From: Cocos nucifera
Taxonomy: Eukaryota > Streptophyta > Magnoliopsida > Arecales > Arecaceae
Assembly (NCBI GenBank): GCA_006176705.1
Contig: QRFJ01000006.1
Coordinates: 7,053,115-7,117,114 of the forward strand
Direction: 5' to 3'
DNA length: 64,000 nt
In this document: one piece after another, positions 14,001 to 25,939 of the stretch
How the letters are laid out: the number at the start of each line of letters is the position of its first letter
Position numbering within the stretch: position 1 is the stretch's first letter
Translations under genes and position numbers: made by a program
Notes under the pieces: generated by a model
What the model was told of the DNA's origin: nothing
The model's database searches: none
The model's input: only the letters and a program-made list of their open reading frames with translations

Positions 14001-14514
14001 AGGGATCCGCAGGTGGGTCCTCGACCTTGCCGCAGAAGCAGAGGTAGGATCGGGGGATTAGGGTTCTCGGGTAGGGGAGGCGGCATTTAGGGCAGGGCCA
14101 GTCGGTGGAGGCAGCAGCAGCGGCAGCGGGCTGGGTGGTGGAAGGAGGCCGGTGGGAGGATTGGTGGGCCCAGCTCTGGATGCAGAAGAGGTGGAAGAGG
14201 GCGTAGCAGCCGGAGGAGCAGGACCAGGCGGGGTCGGAGGGGCGAACGCGCTCGAGGCAGATGAGGCAGGCGACGTAGGGGCCGCGGCCGGAGGCGGAGG
14301 CTAGGAAAGATCGGATCTTGGACAGGTCAGGAGCGGAGCGGCCGGAGATCTGGAGGTAGGCGACGAAGATCGAGTCCTCAAGGGCGGTGCGTTGGCCCGC
14401 GGCCTCCTCACCGCCGCTGCCGCTGCTGTCGTCAGAGTCGGAGAAGACGATATCGGAAGGAGGATTCGGGTTCTGTATAGGAAAACGGCCAGTGGAGGCG
14501 GCGGTGGCGGCCAT
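2343..14514 (-). CDS. NFXL2: NF-X1-type zinc finger protein NFXL2, 13 exons
   Basis: Exons (minus strand, in order): 14514-13366, 13168-13055, 12959-12904, 12211-12145, 10123-10031, 9075-8990, 8914-8752, 8610-8389, 8183-7993, 7085-7004, 4310-4104, 2670-2584, 2501-2343. They total 2676 nt and join in phase, giving 891 residues (Arabidopsis NFXL2 is about 883). Residues 83-144 form a RING/PHD-like Cys-His module (CLICLERV ... CPKC). Then come many NF-X1 fingers with the CH-x-GPCPPC signature (CHPGPCPPC, CHVGPCPPC, CHRGPCVETC, CHPGQCPS). A basic stretch RRRKRRERVRE lies near residue 820, and one hydrophobic helix (about 847-868) near the C-terminus. Family knowledge: plant NFXL2 is a nuclear or membrane-linked regulator with E3-ligase-like RING features, acting in stress responses and clock/ABA signalling. 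Exon 1 is strongly GC-rich, later exons AT-rich. All introns are GT-AG except the ninth, which is GC-AG. Introns 4, 10 and 11 carry transposons. Confidence 0.95.
3024..3510. mobile_element. Tourist-like MITE candidate in NFXL2 intron 11
   Basis: A 487-bp AT-rich, self-complementary stretch full of alternating aaaagc / gctttt runs. It is flanked by TTA on both sides (3021-3023 and 3511-3513), the target duplication of PIF/Harbinger elements. The termini are imperfect inverted repeats (left GGATGTATTTGATTAGC; right, reversed, GGTTGCGTTGGTTACAC). It has no coding capacity. The terminal match is only moderate, so the class is tentative. Confidence 0.55.
5127..5509. mobile_element. Tourist-like MITE (PIF/Harbinger type), 383 bp
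   Basis: Terminal inverted repeats of about 40 bp can be read directly: left GGCTTGTTTGGATG..., right reversed GGGCCTATTTGGATG..., continuing through CAAAATTCTATAGGATT against CAAAATCTCATGGGATT. A TTA target duplication sits at 5124-5126 and 5510-5512. Inside is a tandem duplication of about 36 bp (gctagcctaagcct...ccaagactat) near 5209-5281. It is non-coding and lies in NFXL2 intron 10. Confidence 0.85.
5539..5948. mobile_element. Hairpin MITE, 410 bp
   Basis: The two ends are inverted copies: the left end (ctggacttggcaacac, ggatctccactcaaat) matches the reverse complement of the right end. A second inverted pair lies inside (gatttggagacttctagt at about 5670-5700 against aggagtctccaaatc at about 5782-5796). 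The element therefore folds along nearly its whole length. Its flanks are AT-rich (ATAT), so the target duplication is ambiguous. It has no open frame and sits only 30 bp from the preceding MITE. Confidence 0.75.
5994..6480. mobile_element. Hairpin MITE, about 490 bp
   Basis: Left arm (gttaacaattttaaaatc, aatgattggtcattcaaatt) and right arm reversed (cttaacaattcaaaatcaat...) are inverted repeats of about 60 bp. A second inner inverted pair contains ctctaacctatgcatcaaat against its near complement around 6325-6350. The exact ends are uncertain by about 10 bp. Non-coding; third hairpin element in a row in NFXL2 intron 10. Confidence 0.65.
10975..11003 (+). repeat. (GA)n microsatellite
   Basis: About 14 uninterrupted GA dinucleotides inside the hAT-like insertion. 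Confidence 0.95.
11110..11395. repeat. Short GC-rich repeat cluster within the hAT-like insertion
   Basis: Three near-identical units of about 31 bp containing gaagccggcaatgggtgtg and ccggcttta occur around 11192-11300, followed by an inverted partial copy (aaagccagcaaaaccattgc). The cluster is bracketed by two copies of gggcaatcgcccct (near 11126 and 11372). No protein is encoded. Confidence 0.7.
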
Positions 14515-16384
14515 CAGTGAGCGGAAACCCGCTGGTTATCTCTCGCGACGACGGGAATGACGGCAAGGAGAGAAGGATCCTCCGAACGAGCGCTCCTCTC
14601 AGCGTTTCTTGCGTACTTTAGGGGCCTGCCATCTTTCTCACACGAAATCGATGGCTCGGCGTTCCATGAAGCCGGCGGTCCCGGGACTGCCGACTTCATG
14701 GCTTTTGGAGATTTATTTTATTTTATTTTTATTTTTCAGTTAGAGCGTAGAGAGACTGAATTGCCCATACGTAATTATGATTCAAACATCCATCAACACG
14801 AATCTCAAAACAATAATCCAAAAAAAAAAAAAAAAAAGGAAAACTCCCATAGGAGCCTTCTTCATCCTTCCAACCGGCTTCTAATCAAAGTCCAAAATCT
14901 ATCTTGGGGAGAAGTTTTCCCGCCGACTTTATAAAAAAAAAAAAAAAAAGCCTTTTCTCTTTTCTCTAATCAAAAATCGAAGCTAATCGACAAGAATTGC
15001 CAAAATTTTTTTTGCAGAAGTCATCATCGTGCTCATCAAAAAATGGGTTGAAAAGGCCAGCAGCCATCACCTCCAATTCAAGGAAATAGAAAGAGAGAAC
15101 CCACATCCCTGTTCCTCCAAACGGAATCATGGGAAGAAGAAAGAAAAGAAAAAAAAAAAGAAAAAAAAAAAGATTTTCTATCTCTTTCCTCTCTTCCTCC
15201 TCTGACTCTAAATTCCACCTTCTCTATTTAGAAATTAATTTTCTCTCTCTAAAAAAATTCATTTTCTCTCTTCTATTTTCTCTCTTTATTGAATTTTAAT
15301 AAAAAAAAAGAGAAAGCAAAAAAAGAAAAAAAGAAAAGAAAGAAAAAGATTTTTCCTCTTTCTTTCTTTTCCTCTCCACTATCTCTCTCTACAACTTTCT
15401 CTCTCTAAAATTCTCTTTCTAGATTGCTTGTATTTCTTGTAATCTCTCTCTCCGAGGATTTTCTAGATTTTTGAAAAGATTAATGATGAATTTGAATGAC
15501 CTTAGTGAAGGGGTCCTGATCTATGATCGCCGAATGGCTTACCGGCATCCATCTTGACCAGACCAGACATCAATAGATTTTATCACCCATAATTTTATTG
15601 AATTATCTATAGGATAATTCCATCATGATTTGATTTAAACTATCTTGATTTGATTGATCGAATTATCGAACTATATCGTCTGATTAGTTTTGATTCATCT
15701 TCATAATTTCTCTCTCCTCTGATTTTATCTCTCCACTTGATTTATGAACTTAATAAAATATTTCTGATCTTATCACTTTGAATCTAATTTGATCTAGATA
15801 AATAGATTTGAACCATCTATCTTCTAGTCTAATCTTGATCGATGAAGTTAGGATGATCAAACTAATCTAGATCTTAGACATGACTGTCGTCAATCTATCT
15901 TTTCAGATTAGTTATATCCTTTCTAATTATTAAAATCAATCCTCTATAAGACTGTAGATATTTAATAATGGGGTATTGTAACATGATCTATGAACATAAG
16001 ATTTTGGAAAGAAATTATAAGAATGATACAGATTTATTGGAATGCGTACGAGGTAAGAAATATTTCATATTTTTTAGATTTATCAGCAAATTATAATGTA
16101 TTTACTTGACATGTTTTATAAAATGATGCATGAATTTGATGAATGATACTTTGTTATTGACAGTATCTTATTTTTGAAATATTATGATGAAACATGATTG
16201 AAAGTATTGATCTTATTGTATATTATACTTGATTGATTTTGATACCATATGAGTATGTGCATCTTTATCGAATTGAAATAAGAAACATGAATTATGAAAA
16301 GAAATATAATTTAAGATGAATTGAATTTTCAGCCTGACTATGTGGAGGATCCTGCCAATAGGAGCTAATACGTTAGCAAAGATT
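14515..16384. other. Upstream region of NFXL2; simple-sequence-rich intergenic DNA
   Basis: The NFXL2 promoter and 5' UTR must begin just above 14514, where the DNA is GC-rich. Beyond about 14700 it turns into A-tracts (around 14820, 14932 and 15140-15175), CT-rich runs (15180-15450) and AT-rich unique sequence. The 15.4-18.0 kb region reads like a decayed LTR-type sequence interrupted by the element at 16.4 kb, but no matching second LTR was found. No gene recognised. Confidence 0.5.
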
Positions 16385-17272
16385 TATATTTTGTTTAATA
16401 AGAAGGAAGGATGGATGAGAGAGAGGATAGATGAAAGATCCATCTATCTTTTTATATGTTTGGTGAAATATGGAAGGATGGATAAAAGTGATTTCTTCTT
16501 TTATTTGGTATAGGAGGAATGAAAGAAAGGATGGATGATATTTATATAATATTTTTACTAAACTACCCTTTGAAAAAATTATTACTATTATCAATTTATA
16601 ATATTAATTTATACTAAATAAATAAACAATATATAAACTTATAATCATTATAATTTATAATTATATAAATATTTAATTTAAATTTAGTTTTATTTAATAA
16701 ATAATTTTATAATTAAATTATTAATGAGTTAATTATATAAATAATTAGTTAATTTATAATTTAATTTAATAATTAATTTTATTAATAATATAAATAACTT
16801 ATTGATTGATAATCTAATTTAATAATTAATTAATATTATATAAATAATTAATTAAAAATAGTAAGTAAAATAGAAAAATTGAAGATAATTTTAGTTATTT
16901 AATTATAATCATCAAAATTATGTACTCAAATTAAAATAATTAGTAATAAAATTTAATAGTATATTATTAATAGTACATATAAAAATATATATAAAAAAAT
17001 ATAAATAAAAAAATAAAAAAATATTATAGTTTTATCAAAAAAATAATGAGAAATAATTTTATCTATGCAAAAATTCATCGATCAATGCTCCATCCATTCT
17101 TCCTTCATCCTCCTAATTTGAGAGAACGCAAATTGGTGGACTAGAATGGATAGAGAATCTTACTTTTTTATCCATACTCTTTGTAATTTTTTGAACCAAA
17201 CGATGGATGGAGACTATCCATCCTTTCAATCTCATCCATCCTTCCTCTCATGATCCTAACCAAACACAGGAT
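16385..17272. mobile_element. Terminal-inverted-repeat (MITE-like) element, about 890 bp
   Basis: The left arm has gaaggaaggatggatgagag and the right arm reversed has gagaggaaggatggatgaga. Similarity continues for roughly 150 bp inward with repeated GGATGGAT words and a shared GTTTGGT block. The core (about 16540-17040) is extremely AT-rich and non-coding. The host sequence on both sides appears continuous (gctaatacg... | gattagtttcgag...). Confidence 0.7.
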
Positions 17273-18780
17273 TAGTTTCGAGGGTTTATATCGCCAGCAG
17301 ATCCACGACTAACCATTAATAGACCAGCGATTCCGAAGAACATTGCTGTCAGATGATTCGCAGCTCAGCACAAGAAGATACGTGGTGTTATGATCCTACC
17401 GCAAGGATAATATGGTCATAGCTCATGGCTGACAAGAACGATAAAAATGATCGATAAGAATTTGATAATTTGAAAGAAAATTGAATTTTTAGAAGAAACC
17501 CAAAAAGATTGAATTTGACATGAATAATATTTTGAAAATAATGTATATTAGAAATTGATTTTGAACCAATGAACTATATATGCTTATTTTCTATAAGTAT
17601 TAATATATTTTATTATCTGATAAAATTTAGTTAAAATGATCATTGCTTACTGAGCTGTCTAGCTCATTATCCTATTTTATTATTCTTATAAATCTTGAGA
17701 AATAAGATGATATGGAGTATGCATGGGAGAGATTGATTAGATGTAGAACATCGATACTCTTGTTGTAGATAAAAAAATTTATTGCAACTGAAGTAAGATC
17801 TTCTAAATATTATTGAATTTTAAAGAATATTGTAATTAAATTTTAATTAGTTGAATTTTAGATTTAATTTATTGATTAAATATTTCACTGTTGTTTCATG
17901 ATAGCATGATGAGATACTTTACATGCTTGTAGAAGGAGTTTCTTATAAGTATGTGGTGGTTGTCATGATCCTTAGCTCACGATTTTAGGTCAGAACTGTA
18001 ATAGTAGTGTCTGAATGTCTAAGCCTCAACATCTTTTAAGCCAACTTTTACAAAGGCACAACCCAGTTTGACTCCATTAACACATGAAATAACGGCTTTA
18101 TGATGCGCTTGATTAAGCAGAAATAGAAACATATTCTTCGAAAAGTCCACTTATCTATGCTATTATAGTTGATCAAAAGCATCACCCGGAGATTTCAGAT
18201 CTATTATATTTGCTATTTTAGAAATTTTATTTATATAAGCATAGAAATGTTGCAGGAATTTTGCAATTTTTTTAAAAAAGATTAACTTCTTTATAAATGA
18301 ATGTTAAATTTCTATATGAACATAGAAATCTTACATGACAAATAAGCATGCAGTCTAGGCGGCAACCTTGCAATATAAGTTCACCCAGTTCCTCCAGTGA
18401 TTCTTTCTCCAATATCCATCCAATTGATTTCGAGAGAGATGGCTGTGAGTTAAAGTTAAGCATCCAATGTTCATGGCTTGTTGAATGATTTATCAGCACA
18501 AAAGGAAAAGTGCTGTCGCAGAAAAGCATGGGGGTATTACTAATTTCAAATAGAAGACATGGCAGATTGTCACATAAATGTAAACCAAGGCTAACCGAAT
18601 CAGTAGCTGTTTGCCCCTAAAAATACTCCTGTAATCCAAAACTAGATTTTCTGAAGAAGATTATTTTCATGAAGAATAAGTAGTACAATCGTTCAAATAT
18701 AAGAACAGGAGGTCGAAAGCCTTTCAATCATATGTACACATCGGTCTCTGTTAATACAGCTACAAGAATCTGCAGAGATC
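17273..18780. other. Intergenic between TIR element and PLC 3' end
   Basis: AT-rich, no exon recognised. 18540-18780 presumably contains the PLC 3' UTR. Confidence 0.45.
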
Positions 18781-21700
18781 TCAAATGAATTCAAAACGCA
18801 TCAGTAGTTTTACAGACTTCAGAGTTTCTCCCTTGCGGTCACAGAGCGGGACGGACCGAATCCCGGGCCTCAACTCCCACACAGGCAAACAAGTCTGGCC
18901 GGCAAAGTCATCCTTCTCAGACATATCATACTCATGAACTTCGATTCGAAGCAAGGCCAGTTCTGGAACAGTCAAGGGGAATTCAAACTCTTCATCCCAA
19001 GCTGGTATCCAGTCGTCCTCAATTGCTTTTGTTCTTTTCATTACTGTATCAGCTGGGACCCCGGCAATGCCAACCTGCATGCAGAAGGATGGATTACCTG
19101 TCATTCAGTTTTCGTTTACAACATTTATAATTGAGAAGAAGACCAACTTATAATTCTCTGTAATTGTTCAATCCCTTTGTCTCTATCACACCATGTGCAC
19201 CGCAAGATGTCTAACATCATGCAAATGCAGTAGGTGCTTAAATTGTGACAAACCTGCTCTGTTAATGCTATTACATGGATAACAATCTTTTTAACCAGTG
19301 AATGCAGAATGGTAAAGTACAGCAGGACAAAAAACTGTGATCTCAATCACAAGGGATGGTGCCTTAGCTTTCCTAAGATTTACTGACATAACATTATATA
19401 TTTTCCAAATCTTACCCTTGTGTAGAAGTCAGGTGGTGAGTATGTATCGAAGTGTGTCTGATGAAAATCAAAGCGCCATCCATCTCCCATATATACCCTC
19501 ACCTGTTTCATGGTAACATCAACTGGGATGTGAATGACAAAAAAAAGGTAAACAAGAACTCACAAAACTTATGAGCAGTGATAAGGGTTCACCTTCAATG
19601 TTTTCTTAACTGGCAATGTAACTTTAGGATCAAATACATTATCTGGATCATTATCCAACAGAAAATCTGGTTTCTTTACATAACCACACCCTCCATTAGC
19701 TCTAAACATCCCGTGTACCAACCAGAGTGCCCTCCCATACCCCTATCAGAGAATAAAAACACATGATCAAGTAGATGAAGTAAATGCCGAAGACAACTTT
19801 TTGCACGCAAGTAGCTCGATTAGTACCAAATTCAGTTTTGTTGAATGTGTACTAAAAGTAAACCCGATTTGTGAATTCGGAAATGTTGAAGATTAAATGT
19901 AAGAAGGTATCAGCAGATCAAAGTATTTTTAAGATAGGCAAATTGCTTCACCACTTGCATGCAATCTTCTGCAAGAACTTTCTCAAGCAATCAGAATCAA
20001 AAGAAGAAATTTATGACGAATAAGAACCTAATGACCTTCATTATCTGGAGGTTTCAGACAATCTAGCTAACTAAAAATCATTGCAGCAATGCAATGACTT
20101 TGCAAAAGGGATCTGGCTTAGTAGCATTAGGCTGTGAATGCAAAAGTTTCCACCCACCATGGGTGTTGCCACAGAAAGAGAGAGAGAGAGAAGCTTGGCC
20201 TGTAGTTAATAATTCAGAAACAATGCTTGCCTTAGATCTACAAATGAAAGTTGGGTTTGCCAAAGTTAACCATAAACAGGTCCGGATATGAATAATTTGG
20301 ACTTAGTTCTGAGGCACAGTGGAGAACAACTAGGACTCGTTTTCATGCAGGCTCTACGCTCTACATTGATGCATAGGAAATGAATTGATTTGTCATTACA
20401 TCAAAAATTTGGACAAAGCAAACTTTGGAAGAGATGTTCCAACTTCCAAGATAAGGTGTTTTCTGAGAAATATTCTGTCATATTTTCTTGGGAAAATAGT
20501 GTAACAACATCATATTAGCTGATCTGGTTCAGAACTGGTAAGCGTGCTTCATGATTGATTATTCTAATTTCATATGTTATATGTTCTGTGCTATGTAGAG
20601 TATCATAGTTGTCTTGTTGACAGATAATTCTTTTTTTTCTTTAAGAATATATCTGCTTCACGTAATAAAATGTTTTTTAAGAATTTCTACTTCTCTACTT
20701 CATAATTCCTCCTCTGATTTGTCAAGCTAAGAGATCATAAATAATATTCTTAAATGTAAAAGATCAACAAGGTAACAACCCCAGTAAGATTCAGATCTCA
20801 GACTCAGAAAAAAGAAAAATGAACAATTAAGAAAAATAAATGGGTTCATCTCAACTGTATTTATTTGGTCAGTAGATCTCCATGTCATAAGCTTCCAGTA
20901 ATCTCAAAGAATATCTATAAATATCTATAGACAGAAGATTCACGATCACAATCCATTTTGCAATAGGTGATTAAAAAGCCAAAAATAAGTCTATCACTTT
21001 GCAATGAAATATATCTGTCTTCTAGGTTTCAGTACATCCACCTATATGAAAATCTAACAATAGCTATTAGAAGCATCTAATCAGCATAAACAGTCACCAT
21101 ACTTTAGTCCATATATCCAAGGAGTTCTTACATAAGCTCATAAAAGCAAACTTATTTTAAATAGGCCTGGAGAATTTTCAAAATCTTTGTTTTGGTTCTG
21201 CAATCATCAACAGAATTCAGTAAAGATTGCTATCACCCAAAACAATCCCAGTTCTTCCACTCAATGAAGGAATTGATGTTCTCATGAAAGTGGTGATAAC
21301 ATCCAAAAATATTTCAATTATGGTTTCCAGAAAAGTAGTGATGAGTACCAAAGTTCCTCCACTCATGCAAAACCTGGCCATCGCATTATAAACACCTAGA
21401 AGTACCATTTCCAGCCCAAGTTCTATCATTTCATACTTCTCACATAATGAGTCACCTGAGAATAGACATGAATATAACCTACCAATGGGTATAAAGAAAT
21501 GGTTATCATGAAGTAGTTATATTTCCCTAAAGAAAGAAAATCTGGATTGCTAAAGGAGAATTAATACCTGCATATTTAATGCAACCATCTGAGCTCCATG
21601 CATCCAACAAAGCATTGGACTGTAATTAGAGGAGGTAATGCGTGTACCTTTTGGGTAAATCCTCAATAGATTCCGTTGAGTGAACCTACCAAAAAGATTT

Positions 21701-24700
21701 GTGCATCTCAGGAATCATCAACATGTTTTACATGCGGAAATTTATCAGGCAAAATTTAGTTCATGAGATTGAAAAAAAAAAAGGTGAAACATGCATTATT
21801 TAAGATAACCTGCAATCTCTTCACTTCTTAACTGTTTAACTTAAATGGAAGATGTGCAACCAAACATGCTCACATCAATAAAAAAGAAAGAGCAGATACA
21901 AAATACCACCTAAAAGTACTATTTTCCTTTCTAAGGTACCTGACAATTTCAGTTCCATGAGAAATTACTGCCTTTTGAAACAATAGCTCACTTAAGCTAA
22001 GACGAGTCACTTTATCAGGATCAATCTTAAATGCATCAGCTAGTTCTCCCTTTCCCTTTTTGGCAGCAATTGCTATTAAACGCTTGTACTCCGGTGCAAT
22101 CATCTGATGTGGTTTTTTATCACCTTCATCAGGATCTTCTTCTTCATGGTGGTGTTCACTATGTTCATGCTCACTCTGCAGGTCAACACGTAATACATCA
22201 AAGCTGCACAATGGCACATAAAGAATCGAGGCGTAACTGAAAAAAATCTTGCTTTCTTATGGCACCTTACTTATGGCACCCATTTCAGCTTTAGGATCTG
22301 AGACTTCTCTACCCCATGCTTCATCTTCAGCTACCTTTTCTACTGCTTGGTCTTGTTCCCTGATGGTCTTAGATTCAAGGTATTCTTTTGGTGGCTTGGT
22401 TGATATTATAATTTTCATCTTCAATGCTTCAGGTGAAGGGAATTCTTCCAAAAATTCTGATTTTGTGGTAAACAGCATTTCTCCATAAGTCTGAGTTATC
22501 ATCTGGACCGAAATGAAAAAAGAAGATCAGATGGGACTTTTGAAACATAAAGGAGAGTATTCTGACAAAAGATTATCATCTACCTCAGCCACTTTAGCCT
22601 GAAGATATGGAGTTAAATGATCTTCAAGAGTAATTATGACTGGGTATGGAGATACTCTAAAGGCATGCTCTTTAATGGACTCCAAACATTTGAGAAGTTC
22701 TACAGGAGTGGTCAGTGTCCTACAGTCACGAATAGCTCAAGTCACAACAAATTAGATCATCTAACAACCTCCATTATTCTTGAAACTGATAACCATATTA
22801 CACCTCTAGATCAAGGTTAAAGTTTTCTGTGGTCAACATTGCTACAATAATGCAAATGTATTGATTTTTAAATCAATTCTATGCCATATGCAAGATAAGT
22901 TTGAAAAAATATATGCATGATGAATGGTTAAGTAACTAATTCAATCAGGGGTATTTTGAAATCAAAATTTATAGCTTATATGCGTTTGATTTCCTCAACA
23001 AACCAGACAAAAGAATTGAGTTCAAGCAGTCCATCAACCCTTCTCAACATGATAGTTGTCTGCTTCTTCTATTTCCCTCCTCCTTTCTTTTTCAGCAAAA
23101 TGGTGGGAGGAACCACCCCATTTTATTAGACATGAAAAGGGTATGGCTGCTGCTTCTGCTACATTGAATTGGCTGCAGATGAGGTCAGAGGTGACTAGAG
23201 TGACTACATTCTGATGGAAAATGTCTGCAATCATCAGGTTCACATCATTCTGAATTCTGACACTTACTCTTAAATGTTTGAATAGCATTCATCATATGGG
23301 TCTATGTTGACTTAAGTATATGCTGACTAAGTTGGCTTGCTGGTGCATAAGACACGTTCATAGAAGTTTTTGGCATAACCAATGGCAGGACTAATAGATG
23401 CAGTTGGTCCACAGAAACAAGAAATGCAACTTTTATAGGAACCAATAATTGAAGCCAAAGAATGCTCAGAAATAAAAGTTAAAGGAAATGCCTATCATTT
23501 AATTACTTCCAAAAGAGTTCATATGGATAAGAGGGCATTGAGGCCCATCATGAGCTCAAGACATGACACTAGCATCTTTCCTAGGAATTGCCAAGCTAGC
23601 TGGCTGAGATTTGAATTCCAAAATGAAAATTGAAACAAAACCATTAAGATGATTGATAATAGGAGATTTTAATAAAATTTAGGAAAACAAGGTCCTTTCA
23701 TGCTAGTGATGGAGCACTGAAGTGCATACCCGCAATTAAGGTCCCAATCAAAAGTCTAGCACACCAAAAGCAGGGACAATGACCAAAACCATTTTTTTGC
23801 ATGGCTCGAGCTCTACTTGCTTTCTAGGCATGGAAGATCCATTTGAGAATGTTTTCTAGCTACAGAACAAGGCCTGGGGGATTATAAAATCCCCTATAGA
23901 ATGTGACCTTTGGTCACGTGAGCTTTGCTTCCACAGACTTTGTAAAGGCTGAGCTAGTATTATTGAGTTGGTCATGTGAGTCAGGCCTTGAAAAGAGTTT
24001 GAGCTGCATCTAGAATGGCTGCAAGCCCTGCAGGGAAGCCTGCAGGAGTCTTAAAAATGTTGAATGACATAAAAGAGAAGAACAAGGGAAGGCAGAAGGA
24101 GATCAATCCTTTTGACAATCTTCTGGAAACTTTGTATAGTCATACTAATATAGATTATCTTAAAACTGCAAATTGTGAAAGAGTTGATGAATAAAGAATT
24201 ACCTGTACTCACAACATTGAATTTGCACATAAACCATATGGACATACGTGCACATATAATGTGCACATGCCCTATCTCTAGAATGTCATTCTCATCATCC
24301 CTATGTCTGTGCACCTAGATTTGTGCCTAAAGTAGTTCATGGGTGTTACACATACTCATGATTGGTTGGGCAGCATGGATGCAATATGAAAAGCTCCATA
24401 AATAAAAGTTAAATCTTTCTCAAAAAAAAAAGTTGAATTACAAATAATTTTTTTTAAAGAAAAAATCATAGATAAATAGAAGTTATCTGGACAGATCATG
24501 TACCCCCCATGACGCACTTCCACATCGTCTTTTGTAGAATTTGGCCATATGTCCAATTCAATTACTCTCACTCCTCTTTGCAGTGCTTTTATTATAGGGA
24601 CGTCACTGCATTCGCTACTGAGTTGGTTCCCTGTTAAATAGGAGTTATGGCCTGTATATATGAAATAGTGTGACAAGGGAGCACTCATATCTTGGTGAAC
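18781..24700 (-). CDS. PLC: Phosphoinositide-specific phospholipase C, 8 exons, N-terminus missing
   Basis: Exons: 24700-24504, 22719-22584, 22502-22266, 22175-21940, 21685-21568, 19742-19593, 19502-19416, 19074-18781; all GT-AG and in phase, totalling 484 residues plus stop. Plant PI-PLCs are about 580-600 residues, so about 105 N-terminal residues (EF-hand region) are absent. The X region carries both catalytic histidines (YTGHNSYLTGNQL and EVRHGGTL) and RVIELDIWPNS. A linker rich in His/Glu/Asp (SEHEHSEHHHEEEDPDE) follows. The Y region has RNLLRIYPKGTRITSSNY and GAQMVALNMQ. A C2 domain follows (VRVYMGDGW, DDWIPAWDEEFEFPL, LRIEVHEYDMSEKDDFAG). Family role: Ca2+-dependent hydrolysis of phosphoinositides at the plasma membrane. 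The first exon present starts at VHQDMSAP, a conserved exon start in plant PLCs as I recall. The EF-hand exon is not found between 24701 and the N gap at 25915, so it lies further away, in unassembled sequence, or is lost. Confidence 0.93.
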
Positions 24701-25914
24701 CTGGAACAAAGATATATTTTCTAGCTATTAAATGCAGAATATGTTTTTTTTTAAAAAAAAAAAAAAACTGGGAAAAGGAAGTGAATTTTACATGTATAAA
24801 TTGCTCTTCAATGAGCAATGCCAATTTTCTCAATCAGATATATGATTGGAACTAAAACTTCAGACGTAATAATTACTAAGTATAATGAAATTAATTTTTT
24901 GAGAAACATTTCCTCTGAAAAAATTGTGAGAAACAATAATTTCTACAGTAGTCAGAAAGTGATCTTTCTTGTGAATTTGACAAGATCATACATCCAAAGT
25001 ACAAAGTCTACGTACTTATGTGTCATAACATAGAAGACTTATTTCGCGCTGACTCATTGAATTATTGTCAGCATATCATTGCTTCCCCATTAAACATATC
25101 TTGTTTTTTTGGTGAAAAAACATATCTTGTTTTCAAGGTCAAGTTATTCCTCATACCAACGACTCATTATGTCAAAACATTCCAAACAGGCACCCACCCC
25201 AATCATCAAATTCATCTGATCAACTTCATTCTATAAGACATAAATGTAAATGTCTTTTTGCAGCATTGGCCTGGGCTAAATTCTCATAGCACTTTTAGAA
25301 AAGCCTGCCATCATATTGCTCGATATTTGCCATAGTGAACCACTAGATAAACACATTGCTTCCTTTAAACTCTACTCCCCTGAATAATCTTTGGCTTGTT
25401 GCGGCAACTACATCCAGACAACCAAGACTCATAATCTTGCACTGGCAAACTTTGTCCTTTAACCATGCATCAAACAGCTGATAGAATGCCTTGTGGGATA
25501 TTCAACAGCTGGCAAGCTTCTCAAAGTAGGTTCCATTAAAAGAAACGGTCTAGTAGAACTCTGTGAGAACACCAACATAACACCTTTCGATGTTACCAAA
25601 GCTCATCAAGCATACAAAGTACTACATTGTTTTTGTCACGGTAGGTACTATCCTCTTCATCACTAAGATATGTTATTTGAATACATCCTTCTCCATCTTT
25701 ACAGATATTGATCTCATCTCTTGTCCACGTAACACTATAAACAACACTTTCCAGGTAAGAGGGTGGTAGTCTTAGTAAAATTATATTATTTATTGAATCA
25801 AACAACTAAAGTACATTGTCTTCTCCATCCTAAGCAATTAATCACGCCCAAAGAGTGCATCCATTCTCTCACAATTACTATAACTCATACATCTGAAATA
25901 TTAAGACATAAATT
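24701..25914. other. PLC first-intron / 5' region up to assembly gap
   Basis: No PLC N-terminal exon found on the minus strand. One minus-strand frame at 25593-25805 (71 codons, acidic) has no recognisable family. The sequence otherwise looks like unique AT-rich intron. Confidence 0.5.
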
Positions 25915-25939
25915 NNNNNNNNNNNNNNNNNNNNNNNNN
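25915..25939. other. Assembly gap (25 N)
   Basis: Twenty-five undetermined bases separate the PLC intron-like sequence from the tandem array of retroelement A. Its true size is unknown; it probably hides the rest of the array and the 3' LTR of that element. Confidence 0.99.

Noticed and set aside
13342..14086. Several frames on both strands over NFXL2 exon 1
   Set aside because: Shadows of the GC-rich exon; the real frame has the RING and NF-X1 Cys/His pattern.
14557..14934. 125-codon plus-strand frame upstream of NFXL2
   Set aside because: Contains a poly-Lys run from an A-tract and no recognised domain; probably promoter/5' UTR DNA.
25593..25805. Possible PLC N-terminal exon
   Set aside because: The acidic 71-codon frame does not match the EF-hand region and has no suitable splice junction to VHQDMSAP.
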